Source of the DNA: an uncultured Prevotella sp.
GTDB lineage: Bacteria; Bacteroidota; Bacteroidia; Bacteroidales; Bacteroidaceae
Direction of reading: 5' to 3'
Length of the DNA stretch: 64,000 nt
Assembly: GCA_900539625.1 (NCBI GenBank)
Contig: UQCW01000009.1
Coordinates: forward strand, 1-64,000
The position numbers and the translations under genes are program-made. Positions 9,201-17,840 of the stretch are shown here, piece by piece (within the stretch, counting starts at the first letter, position 1; each line of letters opens with the position of its first letter). The notes beneath the pieces were generated by a model. The model worked only from the letters and a program-made list of their open reading frames with translations. It did no database searches and had not been told where the DNA came from.

Positions 9201-10156
9201 GAGGTCGCGATGCGGAGCGGCTGGTCGCCTTCGGTTACGAAATAACAGGAGACGGTGCTGTAGGGATTGTTTTCGTGTCGTGTTGACGTCCAGCGCGTGG
9301 TGCCCTCTGCGAAGAAAAACAGCTTGTCGTCAGATATATAGGTTGACATCTCACAGAGGTCGTCGGGCGTTTGATTGTCAGATGTGAAGTCCCACGTCTC
9401 TGGAATCATGCGTCCTCCATAGCCATAAATTTTGACGCGATTGATGTCGGCAAATCCGTTTTGCTTGAGCTGCTTTGCTGTCAGCTGATAAATGCCTTCT
9501 TCTTTCACACTGATTTTCACCCATTTCCCACTGGCCAATACTGACTTATTTTTCCAGCGTTTTGACATATCGGCCTGAGAGGAGCCTGTTGGCAAAAAGA
9601 GGGTCGTGGCATTTTTCTCTTTCCCGTTTGCCATGCTTTTAATTCTCTGCTCGCCACGGTTTGCTTCGAACGGCGTCAGAGAGATTTTGCAAGAGGTGAG
9701 GCGCATGAGCACACCGTTTTTCTTAAAAATCGGGCATAGGCTAATTTCCAGGATTCTTTTTTTGCGACTGATGCCGCAGACAACATGCGGTTTGATATTA
9801 TCTGGAATGTGAAGTCCGCTTTTCTTCAAAAGCGCTGTTTCCTCCGATGTCAGTGGCTGGCATTCTGGATAGAGCACGCTGACCTTGACAGCGCTGCCAA
9901 GGAAGGCGTTTTCGCGGCTATCGACAAACGATTTGTTTTCCATACCAGACATATCTGCTCGCTCGCTGGACGCATCAATGTTTCTCTGCATTGTGAACAC
10001 AGGAAGCTGGTTGGAGGTGACGGGATAATCTTTCGCAGACAATTGAATAAAGCCAGAAAGGGTGTCTTGGCTTTCCCTTTGCCCCGCGAAGATGTTTCCC
10101 TGAACAAATATCAGAGACGCAAGGAGAAAGAGGTATTTGCGTATATGTCGGAACAT
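6236..10156 (-). CDS. porU: Type IX secretion sortase PorU
   Basis: About 1306 residues from the ATG at 10156 (an ATG at 10189 is also possible; the later one gives a cleaner signal peptide, MFRHIRKYLFLLASLIF). PorU is the gingipain-like C25 cysteine protease that removes the T9SS C-terminal signal and attaches cargo to A-LPS. The peptidase core shows the catalytic His in LLFDYVGHGSP (His815) and Cys in LWILASCKIS (Cys848), 33 residues apart, the same spacing as in gingipains. The N-terminal third is beta-rich; the last about 90 residues (FDVNITENP ... ATKKLIIR) resemble a FlgD-like/type A sorting domain, which PorU carries but does not have removed in the known case. It lies between a FAH-family gene upstream and porV downstream, all on the minus strand. 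Confidence 0.93.
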   Translation of the reverse strand: MFRHIRKYLFLLASLIFVQGNIFAGQRESQDTLSGFIQLSAKDYPVTSNQLPVFTMQRNIDASSERADMSGMENKSFVDSRENAFLGSAVKVSVLYPECQPLTSEETALLKKSGLHIPDNIKPHVVCGISRKKRILEISLCPIFKKNGVLMRLTSCKISLTPFEANRGEQRIKSMANGKEKNATTLFLPTGSSQADMSKRWKNKSVLASGKWVKISVKEEGIYQLTAKQLKQNGFADINRVKIYGYGGRMIPETWDFTSDNQTPDDLCEMSTYISDDKLFFFAEGTTRWTSTRHENNPYSTVSCYFVTEGDQPLRIATSQQTSSSSVSCAVITHHVVLDSDEAGFYEGGRELYDGHNFAEGNSHTFKLATPSIMPSGTANVDIAFAASSKTTTSVGIILNNAYKLPSISVSAYGSDESARESRKSYDIPTSRFAETNAFKFTVSPVATSRLNYIRIHYPRQLKATDAPYAFSPEMSGSLKLKIADATSHSQLWQIANGKNHTVRMQATLSKTDTLEANVADGTQRFVVFNDNQTYPSPAFLGVVGNQNLHADSLVQMVIIIPSDGKFLSEANRLAEAHRKHQNLNVRVVTAMQLYNEFSSGTPDASAYRRYLKMLYDRAATTADAPQYLLFMGPSVWDNRLLTTSFQGKNPDNYLLIFEVSHNATNSLSSSLSIGDLYSYTTDDFFSWLDDGEGVNYGANKPDISIGRFPCPTTAEAAVMVNKSIAYLTGAKQGTWQSRAYVLGDDKDNNLHMRGAEDVANSITSTTGGNLLLHKSYWDAYKRTYTATGYSYPQATRDLQRAMREGALLFDYVGHGSPDQVSHARVLVKDDFSDNQTSSLPLWILASCKISPYDMPQSDIGRTALFNPNGGAVAVLCASRSVFAERNVELNTRFCRFLLKKGSQPATFGEALLKAKTALITSNTDATINKLKYALLGDPALPVALPRHAVVLDSINGQPLTPTSMQALKASSVARFSGHIETPDAVFANTFSGVVNAVLSDKMDTITCVNNTGATKAQVYQDRTKTLMEINDSVRNGRFVINMSVPRDISYSSSSARITFFASDLRNNHSAIGHNEQFCLNGTSEEASADTLAPQVFVSLDNYDFPDGGIVSSTPLFLARVKDDVAVNTSGVSLGHDMSLCIDNDPSQVYTLTPYFKYDFGTYNAGSVSWQMPEMQPGKHTLSFKAWDVNNNSTTAALTFYVGQLSEDSFDVNITENPVKTATTFILRIPEGSNQAASQATIEIFDAYGRRVWSHESQASKSYLTKQWNVSDTSGTPLPAGIYLFRATMSGEGGKLKTATKKLIIR

Positions 10157-10228
10157 GCGGTTTTTTTTAACTGGGTGATACCTATACATTGGGAGATTAT
10201 ACAGGGAATTTAAAGTGGCGGCAGACGG

Positions 10229-10846
10229 CTATTTGATTGAGAATTGGAGCACGCGTTTGCCGTTTAAATACCCTTCTATACTATGATCTGTCTCGGCTTT
10301 TGTGGGAGGACAGGGGAAACCATAGTAAATGAGGTCGCCTTGGCGCAACATGAAAAACTGCGATACGTGGCTGACGATTTCAGCCAAACTAAAATTGGCA
10401 TTCTCATTCGAGGATTGCTGGACCACCTGCCCATTGTCTTTCAGCATGAAGGAGGCGCAGGGGAGATTGAGGTCGGCAACAGGCTGAAACTGTCCCACGG
10501 CGGCGGCACCATCAAAGCCCTTGCTGATGTCCCAGGGCAGATGGTTTGATAGGCAATGTTCAAACAAATTGTCGGCCGTGAAGGCAATGCCCACTGTGGC
10601 TGTGTCGAAATATCTGTATGCATATTGGGGGGCTATGTAGCGTCCGAGCCGACTTATTCTGATGACAAGAGAACCCTGGTAACTGCATGGCTGGGCATAG
10701 TCTGGAATGAAAAACGGACGATGTTTCAGCAAGAGGGCCGTGTCCGGAAGTTCGTAAACGACTGGCGTGTTTGATATAAACGTCGGGGAAAGCGATTTAT
10801 TGCACGCTGAAGGAGTGAAATTATTGTGTATTGCAAAAATATTCAT
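10229..10846 (-). CDS. Fumarylacetoacetate hydrolase (FAH)-family protein
   Basis: A 205-residue protein of the FAH/acylpyruvase fold: VVYELPDTALLLKHRPFFIP near the N-terminus and DLIYYGFPCPPTKAE near the C-terminus match the short FAH proteins common in Bacteroidales. Such enzymes cleave or decarboxylate acylpyruvates or oxaloacetate with a divalent metal. The usual metal-binding Glu-x-Glu after 'EGE' is not obvious here: the segment NLFEHCLSNHLPWDISKGFDG keeps only the later part. The substrate is therefore unknown. It is inserted between the DUF3078 gene (40 bp upstream) and porU (73 bp downstream) in the same direction, so it is probably cotranscribed with T9SS genes without an evident functional tie. 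Confidence 0.8.
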   Translation of the reverse strand: MNIFAIHNNFTPSACNKSLSPTFISNTPVVYELPDTALLLKHRPFFIPDYAQPCSYQGSLVIRISRLGRYIAPQYAYRYFDTATVGIAFTADNLFEHCLSNHLPWDISKGFDGAAAVGQFQPVADLNLPCASFMLKDNGQVVQQSSNENANFSLAEIVSHVSQFFMLRQGDLIYYGFPCPPTKAETDHSIEGYLNGKRVLQFSIK

Positions 10847-10885
10847 TGTTGGCAGTTTTAAATTCTATGCCGTTGAGGTTGGTTT

Positions 10886-12241
10886 TTATAGGCTTATATC
10901 GAGACCGAACGATAGCATTTCCTTAAACTGGATATATGATTTGCCCTCTTTGCGTCTGACGCTGTCGTCAAATCGTGGGAAAATGAAGAGTTCTGTAGTC
11001 AAGTATTTGTTGAACTTCATCTTGAAAGTACTTTCCCATTCCAACTGGGCTTTGCTGTAGTCCGTGTAATAATATATTCGGCCGTTCCAACTGATGTTCT
11101 TGATGATGTTCCAGTTGTATTTGATCGTGATATTGGAACCATAGCCCAATTTCGAATGTTTGCCTTTGTCGACACCAAATGATGTGGCGAGATTTTTTCT
11201 GTCGACGTATTTAAAATTGGCAGCGATGGGGGAAATCGCTGCACTCATGTCGAAATTCTTGCAGTTGAATTTATAGTCCATACCGATTGAAAACAGGTTT
11301 TCAAAGGGCGACATGAAGTCGGAATAAACCTTGGTGTCGTTGCTGCGGTATCCGCGATAGAACTGGGTCCAGCTTTGCAGCATAAAGGTGTAATACCAAT
11401 GCTTTGTTGCTCTCAAGCCGAGTTTATTTGTCATACGGATCATGTCGGCGTTGGTGCGGAACTTATGCTTTTCGTCGTTCTGAGTGGAAAGGAAGCCCAA
11501 CTTGCTTTCAAGGGTGTTTGTGAAAACGACTTTCTGCTTGTTATTATACGTCGCTTCGAGATTCAGTTGCACAAGCCATGAATAATTGCTCTCTCCGCCT
11601 TTATACCAGTTGTCTGATATATGATTTTGCATCAGTTGCAATTTGGGATTGGCTTTAAATTTCCAGAAATTTGGTTTTCTGATCGTGACCTTCCAATCAT
11701 TGGCAAAGGTATCATCTTCTGGCCTGTCGTCGTTCGATGTTTTGCCAGAGAGACTGACTTGAGGGCGCACTTCCTGCACCAGACTATGGGATGAGCCCAC
11801 GGCCGTTTTCTCGTCGTCTTCTAAAAATCGGATGCACCAAGGCACACTGACATACGCATGTACCAGCACACTGTCCATGGCCGTTTGAACAAAGTCTTCA
11901 CGAAGATGTTTGTCGCTTCCAGTTTGCAGAACGCCGACAAGACGGTGTATGGGCGCCTGGAAATAGGTGGATGAAGAGAAAAGCGGGAAATAATACGGCG
12001 CGGGAGCCGTCACTTCATACTGGCTCCTGTTTTCCCGGTACGACACTATCATGTTTTCAAGGGAATCAGCCTGTTCGGTGTACACTTTGGAGAGATGTTC
12101 CAAGATTTTCTGATTAATCTGATTCTTGGGCATTTCGTGAAGGTGCCTACTTTTTGTTTGAGCCTGAGCGCTCGTTGCCAAAACCATACCTGACGAAAGC
12201 GCTGCAGTGCATATAATTTTATGAAGCGTAGTGATGTTCAT
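10886..12241 (-). CDS. DUF3078 outer-membrane protein
   Basis: Starting at the ATG at 12241 the product has 451 residues and a signal peptide ending at Ala-Gln-Ala-Gln (residues 25-28). A longer frame to 12337 has no signal-like start and is rejected. The central DNWYKGGESNYSWLVQLNLE and the repeated amphipathic strands are characteristic of DUF3078, a family predicted to form a beta-barrel in the outer membrane of Bacteroidota. Function is unknown. It ends 40 bp before the FAH gene and heads the likely transcript through porU and porV. Confidence 0.8.
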   Translation of the reverse strand: MNITTLHKIICTAALSSGMVLATSAQAQTKSRHLHEMPKNQINQKILEHLSKVYTEQADSLENMIVSYRENRSQYEVTAPAPYYFPLFSSSTYFQAPIHRLVGVLQTGSDKHLREDFVQTAMDSVLVHAYVSVPWCIRFLEDDEKTAVGSSHSLVQEVRPQVSLSGKTSNDDRPEDDTFANDWKVTIRKPNFWKFKANPKLQLMQNHISDNWYKGGESNYSWLVQLNLEATYNNKQKVVFTNTLESKLGFLSTQNDEKHKFRTNADMIRMTNKLGLRATKHWYYTFMLQSWTQFYRGYRSNDTKVYSDFMSPFENLFSIGMDYKFNCKNFDMSAAISPIAANFKYVDRKNLATSFGVDKGKHSKLGYGSNITIKYNWNIIKNISWNGRIYYYTDYSKAQLEWESTFKMKFNKYLTTELFIFPRFDDSVRRKEGKSYIQFKEMLSFGLDISL

Positions 12242-12415
12242 GTTGTTGCCAGTTGATAAAGAGCCATGATAATGATGTAGCCGTCTTTCATTATCATGGC
12301 GCAATGCTGTGATGATATATTGTTCCTGACGGGCCAAAAGAATGGTCGAAGTGAGAACAGAGAGATAATCTAAAGGGTAGGGGAGTGGACTGCTTTGGAA
12401 GCGGCGCCTGTGGGG

Positions 12416-13150
12416 CTACTTGTGGCGCTTGATGTCAATCAAATAAGTAAATTTGATGACAATTGTTCCATGGTTTGACCTTGAGAATACGTCCTTTTTG
12501 CTATTTGAAAATATATCAGACAATCCGTAATAATATCTACCGTCAATCATGAAATGCCCGATTTTTGTGTTGGCCTCTACGCCGAGACCACCCGTGATGC
12601 CATAATCGAATTTATGGTCGATATTCATGTCATATTGCGCAAACATGTTGTTCAGACGGTCGGGATTCCCTTCGGAATTGAGCGTCCACGTGTCACCATA
12701 TTTGGAGCGGCTGTTTACGCAGAAGCCAACTTGCGGACCCGCCAAAAAGTAGGCCATAAGCCCTCTCTGCTCATGCCCCCAACCCAGACGTGCAAGCATG
12801 GGAATCTGCACGTAGTTCATCTGCCGGGAATAGGTATCGGTCAAGGGGACATCGCCGCTGCTATGGATGTTCTCTTTCCAACCAAGCTGTGCATAGTTGA
12901 CTTCCATTTGCAGGGCACACAGCGTCTTGAAATATTTTTCGCTTGTCAAGCGCAACGTCATACCGAAGGTGGCGCCCTTGTGCATGTTTTGTTTTATGGT
13001 CGGATCAAAGGAGATGGAGTTTAATGCGGCACCAGCATTGAAGCCAATGGCAACGGCATCGCGAGCTTCGCCGATTTGTGCAGAAACATGCGTGTGTGCG
13101 CTAAACATAAGACCAAGGACCAAAGCGAGGTTGCGCAGATGATGTATCAT
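12416..13150 (-). CDS. PorT-like outer-membrane beta-barrel protein
   Basis: A 244-residue protein with a signal peptide (cleavage after Val-Ser-Ala-Gln, residue 25) and alternating-hydrophobicity strands, for example FGMTLRLTSEKYF, MNYVQIPMLARLG and YFLAGPQVGF. The order of MNYVQIPML and AGPQVG is typical of the OMP_b-brl_2/PorT family. True PorT is a T9SS component, but this family is large, so assignment as the T9SS PorT itself is not supported. It lies between the LysM protein and the DUF3078 gene on the same strand. Confidence 0.75.
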   Translation of the reverse strand: MIHHLRNLALVLGLMFSAHTHVSAQIGEARDAVAIGFNAGAALNSISFDPTIKQNMHKGATFGMTLRLTSEKYFKTLCALQMEVNYAQLGWKENIHSSGDVPLTDTYSRQMNYVQIPMLARLGWGHEQRGLMAYFLAGPQVGFCVNSRSKYGDTWTLNSEGNPDRLNNMFAQYDMNIDHKFDYGITGGLGVEANTKIGHFMIDGRYYYGLSDIFSNSKKDVFSRSNHGTIVIKFTYLIDIKRHK

Positions 13151-13251
13151 ATATCTAATTTATTTCACTGAGTAAAAGTTGGATGGTTCTATATGCCCAG
13201 ACCACCTGGGCGCTTGGGAAGACTATTCGATGGAACATCCTATGAAAAATT

Positions 13252-14778
13252 TCACTTGTAATTCGCGTCAGAAATCAGGTCAATGACGCCTGTTGTTCGA
13301 TAATGAATAAAGTACATGGAATTATTGACATATCCTGAATTTGGAGCGACCTGTATGAACGAAATATTGTGTTGCAAAGCTGTTGTCTTTATGATTTGCT
13401 GGGCATAATCCTTTCCGTAGTTCATCAGTCCAGTCATCAGTCGGATTCCTGCATCGTAGCCCAACAGGAACATGCGCGGAGAAGTTTCCAGCGGCCTAGT
13501 CTTAAACCACGTGCTGTATTCGTCCACCTTCTTTTGGGTGTCAACAGAGTAGGGGTTGTAGAAGTGGTTGTTGAACACATAGGTGTCAATGTCAAACAAA
13601 TCACGCCGCGAGATGCTTGGGAGGTCAAGCCAATCGGGATACGCCATCAGGGCGAAACGGCCCTTTGGATATTCCTGTCGGAGCGATTTAATCTTGTCTA
13701 TCATGTTCTTAACTCCATTTTCTTCGCTTGTTTCTGGAATGAAAACCACCATTTTTTTGCCGTTGGCCAGCGCCTTGAGTTGGTCTGCGGAATACCCGGC
13801 AGGCAAATCAACGATGTCAAAACCACCCTGCGACAAAGCATTTCTCATTGCCGCCGAGAATATGATTTCGTTGCCATTTCCTTCATGCAGGAAAACGGCT
13901 TTCGCTCCTTTGAAAGTCTTTGCAAACAAGGATGCGACAATCTGCGCCTTTTGCTCAATGGGAGCGTTCAGGAGGAATACATTGGAGGTAGTCTTCAAGT
14001 CCTCATATTTTGAAGAAAACGGGATGACCCACTTCACATCTGGCAACTGCTTTGAGAGCTGCGTCATATCGCCAAAATGCTGCGGATATAATGGGCCGAT
14101 AATCATTTGCGGATTCGTGGCTTTGATTTTGGCGGCAACGTCGGCAAACGACTGTGCACTCTGTGGCTCGTCGAAAGCATTCACCTGAATGTCAATGTTC
14201 TTTTTCTTGATTTCATCAACGGCCATCAGGAAACCGCGATAAAATTCAACGCTACGTTCCCCCTCCAGCTTTTTATTGAGCAACGGGAGCACCAGTGTTA
14301 CATTGAGTTTTTCGTACCCCTTCGCTTTCTCCTGCTGCACGGCAACAAGTTCCGAAGAAGCATAGGGAATGCACAAGAACATACCCTTCTTGATTTCCTT
14401 ATTTTCAATATCGGGGTTTGCCTTGAGCAATTCCTCAACGGTCAGGCCATACTGCTTGGCAATGCCCCATAGCGTTTCTTTCTTTTTCACCTTGTGCATC
14501 AGTCGGCAGTTCGTACCCTTGATGCCGTCCTTATGTTCAACGACAGGAATCAACACAACCGTGTTCGACTGTAACCCCTTTTCCTTTAATGCAGGATTGG
14601 CCGACTGGATAGATTCAACGCTGACGCCATATTTGACCGACAACTGATAGAGCGTTTCTCCTGCTTGCACATGGTGTCTGTACATTTGCGTCTGTGCCGA
14701 AGCAGACAGTCCGCCGCTTATAAAAAAAATGGCTGCCAGGCCGACAGCAATCAATTTCTTAATTGTTTTATGCTTCAT
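13252..14778 (-). CDS. LysM and periplasmic-binding-fold protein
   Basis: A 508-residue exported protein (signal peptide to about Ala-Ser-Ala-Gln, residue 29). It has two LysM domains (about residues 34-78, HHVQAGETLYQLSVKYGVSV, and 93-137, HKVKKKETLWGIAKQYGLTV), which bind peptidoglycan. These are followed from about residue 155 by a type I periplasmic-binding fold (LNVTLVLPLL, FYRGFLMAVDEI, MIIGPLYPQHF). This combination is recurrent in Bacteroidota. By analogy with LpoA, whose C-terminal domain has the same fold, it may regulate a cell-wall synthase or bind a wall-derived ligand; that is inference. Repeat R2 lies immediately upstream of the ATG. Confidence 0.82.
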   Translation of the reverse strand: MKHKTIKKLIAVGLAAIFFISGGLSASAQTQMYRHHVQAGETLYQLSVKYGVSVESIQSANPALKEKGLQSNTVVLIPVVEHKDGIKGTNCRLMHKVKKKETLWGIAKQYGLTVEELLKANPDIENKEIKKGMFLCIPYASSELVAVQQEKAKGYEKLNVTLVLPLLNKKLEGERSVEFYRGFLMAVDEIKKKNIDIQVNAFDEPQSAQSFADVAAKIKATNPQMIIGPLYPQHFGDMTQLSKQLPDVKWVIPFSSKYEDLKTTSNVFLLNAPIEQKAQIVASLFAKTFKGAKAVFLHEGNGNEIIFSAAMRNALSQGGFDIVDLPAGYSADQLKALANGKKMVVFIPETSEENGVKNMIDKIKSLRQEYPKGRFALMAYPDWLDLPSISRRDLFDIDTYVFNNHFYNPYSVDTQKKVDEYSTWFKTRPLETSPRMFLLGYDAGIRLMTGLMNYGKDYAQQIIKTTALQHNISFIQVAPNSGYVNNSMYFIHYRTTGVIDLISDANYK

Positions 14779-14781
14779 AAG

Positions 14782-14877
14782 AGTAGGTATTCAAAAATGA
14801 TTTGTACTATCAAAGCAGGGGAAAAAAGTTTGATATTGCCTTGCCACACTCCATAAACTAATTTTGAACCCCTACCT
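14782..14877 (-). repeat. Palindromic repeat R2 upstream of the LysM gene
   Basis: Inverted arms AGTAGGTATTCAAAAATGAT (14782 on) and TAAACTAATTTTGAACCCCTAC (to about 14875). Read on the minus strand it ends in TTTTTGAATACCTACT three bases before the LysM gene ATG. Its interior, GGCAAGGCAATATCA then CCCCTGC, is shared with R5 at 53291-53323. R5, however, carries a 94-nt hairpin element at the equivalent place, so R2 looks like a near-empty site. Confidence 0.75.
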
Positions 14878-14947
14878 GGAAAGTTTTTGTTTACCGCAAA
14901 AATACATAAATCTTGCCATCTATGCCACGCCATTGAAAAGAAATCCG

Positions 14948-14955
14948 TATTTTTG
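14948..14955 (+). promoter_or_regulatory. Possible -7 element for the PD40 gene
   Basis: TATTTTTG fits TAnnTTTG and is 33 bp upstream of the ATG at 14988. A TTG at the right -33 spacing is not visible, so support is moderate. Confidence 0.35.
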
Positions 14956-14987
14956 AACCAAAAAAAGAACGTAGACACAAACAATAT

Positions 14988-16280
14988 ATGAGCAAAAAGA
15001 GAAATTTCGAGCTGTTTTGCGCCATTGCCCTACTGCTTTGCGGAGGGTATCCGTCTGGCGTTTCCGCACAGAAAAAAGGGCGCAAGGTGAAGAAAGAAAT
15101 AAAGAAAAGCACATCCAATGTGGCCAAACCGGCTTCGACATTGGTCAGCGAATACCGCTTTGACGAAGCCATTCAAGCATATACCAAGGAATTGAATGCA
15201 GCAAAACGCAATCGGGAGCTGACAGAGCCCATTGAAGAAGGAATGCAAAAAGCCCGGCTCGGCGCCGATATGCTGCGCGGAACGGAGCGGGTCATCATTG
15301 TCGACAGCATGGTCGTGTCGCGTGACAAGTTCATAGAGGCATACCGTCTGTCGAAAGGCAGCGGACACTTAGGCAAACTGGCCGAGTTCATTCCGGCATT
15401 TTCCTCATACAGGGCTGGCGAGACTGCCTTTATAAATGACTTCAAGGATTACGTTGTTTTTGCGATGCCAGACAAAAATGGATTGAAGAAATTGGTATCA
15501 AGCACGCGCTTGGGAAATAAATGGAGCAATCCGCAGCCGTTGAATGGGATGGGGCAGAGCAATGACGTCCAAGACTATCCCTATCTGATGGCAGACGGAC
15601 TGACTTTGTATTTTGCAGCCCAGGGAAGTGAAAGTTTAGGGGGATATGACATTTTCGTGACGCGCCGTGGCAGTTCCACCTCCGATTTCGTGAAGGCAGA
15701 AAACGTTGGCATGCCGTTTAATTCCCCAGCCAACGACTATTTGATGGTCATTGACGAGAACGCCAACATCGGCTGGTTCGTGTCCGACAGAAACCAACCC
15801 GCCGACAAAGTGTGCATTTATCGTTTCATTCCTAACGACACGCGTGAGATATACGAGCTGAAGGGCGACAACGAAGATGAAATCCGCAATCTGGCCCAAC
15901 TGACTTCCATCTCAGACACTCATTTTGACAAGAAGGCTGTTGCAGAGGCCCAAAAACGCATAGCCGAACTGATGTCGTCCGACGGCAACACGCGAAAGCG
16001 ACATGCGTTTAGATTTGTGCTTGACGACCAGCATGTGATCACGCACCTGTCGCAATTCAGAAACGCCGAAGCCCGCACGCTTGCCCAAAAATGCTTTGAA
16101 ATGGGGCAGCAGATTTCAGAAGCAATCGATCATCTGGATGCTTTGCGCGAACAATACGCCAAACGGAAAACCGTCACGCTCTCGAAACAAATTTTGGAAA
16201 GCGAGAAAGCCCTTGAAGAAGCCTGCGGCAAATTATCCTCAATGGAAAAGCGCGTCAGACAATTGGAATTGGGGAAATAA
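14988..16280 (+). CDS. PD40 beta-propeller exported protein
   Basis: A 430-residue protein with a signal peptide (ending near Gly-Val-Ser-Ala-Gln, residue 28) and a lysine-rich mature start. The middle has PD40/WD40-like propeller blades: YPYLMADGLTLYFAAQGSES and LGGYDIFVTRRG, the blade motif also seen in T9SS PorE and in OmpA-linked Bacteroidota proteins. No OmpA domain follows. Instead residues about 300-430 are charged and helical, probably coiled coil (QKRIAELM, KQILESEKALEEACGKLSSM). Role unknown, perhaps a periplasmic scaffold. It is followed 21 bp later by menG. Confidence 0.75.
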   Translation: MSKKRNFELFCAIALLLCGGYPSGVSAQKKGRKVKKEIKKSTSNVAKPASTLVSEYRFDEAIQAYTKELNAAKRNRELTEPIEEGMQKARLGADMLRGTERVIIVDSMVVSRDKFIEAYRLSKGSGHLGKLAEFIPAFSSYRAGETAFINDFKDYVVFAMPDKNGLKKLVSSTRLGNKWSNPQPLNGMGQSNDVQDYPYLMADGLTLYFAAQGSESLGGYDIFVTRRGSSTSDFVKAENVGMPFNSPANDYLMVIDENANIGWFVSDRNQPADKVCIYRFIPNDTREIYELKGDNEDEIRNLAQLTSISDTHFDKKAVAEAQKRIAELMSSDGNTRKRHAFRFVLDDQHVITHLSQFRNAEARTLAQKCFEMGQQISEAIDHLDALREQYAKRKTVTLSKQILESEKALEEACGKLSSMEKRVRQLELGK

Positions 16281-16301
16281 TTCTGACAACCTACTTTAAA
16301 A

Positions 16302-17039
16302 ATGACATACAAGCAAGAAACCATAAAGCCTTACAACGAGAAGGAAGAAAAGGGAGCACAGGTTGAACGCATGTTTGACGGCATTGCTCATTCATACGAT
16401 TTACTCAACCACACGCTCTCCTTCGGAATCGACCGCCGCTGGCGGAAAGTAGCTGTGAAATGGCTCAAGCAGTTTTCGCCCGACAGCATTCTGGATGTTG
16501 CCACGGGAACTGGGGATTTCGCCATCTTAGGTGCCAAGGAAATCAAGCCGAAGCAGATGCTCGGCATTGACCTATCAGAAGGGATGCTATCTGTGGCCCG
16601 TGAAAAAATCAAGAAAGAAAAATTGGAAGACATTGTAAGCGTAAAGAAGGAGGATTGTATGAACCTGTCCTTCGAGGACAACGTCTTTGACGCCGTTATG
16701 GCAGCCTATGGCATCCGAAATTTTGCGGACTTAGACAGAGGCTTGTGCGAGATGTGCAGAGTGATGAAACCAGGCGGACACCTGGCCGTTATCGAACTGA
16801 CTTCTCCTTCCCATTTTCCGATGAACATGCTCTTTAAAACATATTCCCATTGGGTGATGCCAACAATCGGACGCTTCATTTCAAAAGACAAAAAAGCATA
16901 TCGCTATTTGCCCCAGACCATGGAGGCGTTCCCAAAGGAAAACAGGATGAAAGAAATACTTGAAAAAGCGGGATTTAAAGACGTAAAAATCAAGAGGTTC
17001 ACATTTGGAATCAGCATGCTTTATATAGCCTCAAAATAA
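16302..17039 (+). CDS. menG: Demethylmenaquinone methyltransferase
   Basis: A 245-residue SAM-dependent methyltransferase of the UbiE/MenG family, acting last in menaquinone synthesis at the cytoplasmic membrane. Motifs: RMFDGIAHSYDLLNHTLSFG at the N-terminus, the SAM-binding ILDVATGTGDFA (Asp-Val-Ala-Thr-Gly-Thr-Gly), and YGIRNFADLDRGL. Length is normal. The menF/menD/menB/menCE genes follow about 4-10 kb downstream on the same strand, separated by unrelated genes. A right-arm-like fragment of the palindromic repeat (AATTCTGACAACCTACTTT) immediately precedes its start. Confidence 0.93.
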   Translation: MTYKQETIKPYNEKEEKGAQVERMFDGIAHSYDLLNHTLSFGIDRRWRKVAVKWLKQFSPDSILDVATGTGDFAILGAKEIKPKQMLGIDLSEGMLSVAREKIKKEKLEDIVSVKKEDCMNLSFEDNVFDAVMAAYGIRNFADLDRGLCEMCRVMKPGGHLAVIELTSPSHFPMNMLFKTYSHWVMPTIGRFISKDKKAYRYLPQTMEAFPKENRMKEILEKAGFKDVKIKRFTFGISMLYIASK

Positions 17040-17081
17040 GCGAATATAGACATCACACTAACAGATAAAACAACATTACGC

Positions 17082-17840
17082 ATGGAAAGGTACGGACTCA
17101 TCGGCCGTCCGTTAGGACACTCGTTTTCTGCAAGTTTCTTCGCCGAAAAATTTGCAAGCGAAGGGATAGATGCCGTTTATGAAAACCATGAATTGCCGGA
17201 ACTTGCAGGCCATTTCATGGAATTGGTGGATTCAACGCCGAATCTGAGAGGGCTGAATGTGACCATTCCATACAAGCAAGACGTCATCCCCCTGCTGAAT
17301 GAGCTCAGCAACGACGCAAGGGCGATAGGGGCGGTCAATGTCATCAGCATCTCCCGTCTCGGCGACGACAGGCCCCACCTCAAAGGCTACAACTCCGATG
17401 TAATCGGCTTTACGGAATCCATCAAACCGCTTTTGCGCGAATGCCATAAAAAAGCACTCGTATTGGGAACGGGCGGTGCCTCGAAGGCTGTAGTCTACGG
17501 CTTGGAAAAACTGGGATTGGCAACGACCTATGTGAGCCGCACCCCCCGTTCTGGCATGCTGACGTATGAAGATTTGACGGCCGATATCATGAAGCAACAC
17601 CTCGTTGTGGTCAACTGCACGCCTGTCGGTATGTTCCCACACACAGACGAATACCCCGCCATCCCCTATCAGTTGCTCTCGCCCGATCATCTTCTTTACG
17701 ACTTGGTGTACAATCCGCTTGAAACCATGTTCCTAAAAAAAGGAAAGGAACGCGGTTGCATCATAAAGAACGGTTTGGAAATGCTACACCTTCAGGCCAT
17801 CGCCAGTTGGGAATTTTGGCATGAACACCCGAACAAGTAG
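17082..17840 (+). CDS. aroE: Shikimate dehydrogenase
   Basis: A 252-residue NADP-dependent enzyme reducing 3-dehydroshikimate to shikimate on the way to chorismate. GRPLGHSFSASFF is the shikimate-binding loop, NVTIPYKQDV carries the catalytic Lys, and VLGTGGASKAV is the nucleotide-binding loop. Slightly shorter than the Escherichia coli enzyme, usual for Bacteroidota. Chorismate is the substrate of MenF encoded downstream, so its place near men genes is sensible, but no shared operon is shown. Confidence 0.94.
   Translation: MERYGLIGRPLGHSFSASFFAEKFASEGIDAVYENHELPELAGHFMELVDSTPNLRGLNVTIPYKQDVIPLLNELSNDARAIGAVNVISISRLGDDRPHLKGYNSDVIGFTESIKPLLRECHKKALVLGTGGASKAVVYGLEKLGLATTYVSRTPRSGMLTYEDLTADIMKQHLVVVNCTPVGMFPHTDEYPAIPYQLLSPDHLLYDLVYNPLETMFLKKGKERGCIIKNGLEMLHLQAIASWEFWHEHPNK

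Noticed and set aside
12242..12337. N-terminal extension of the DUF3078 gene
   Set aside because: The extension MARQEQYII... is charged and would precede the signal peptide; the ATG at 12241 gives a proper one.
12416..13150. Assignment of this barrel as the genuine T9SS PorT
   Set aside because: PorT-type barrels are a very large family; only the general motif set is visible, so the specific T9SS name is not justified.
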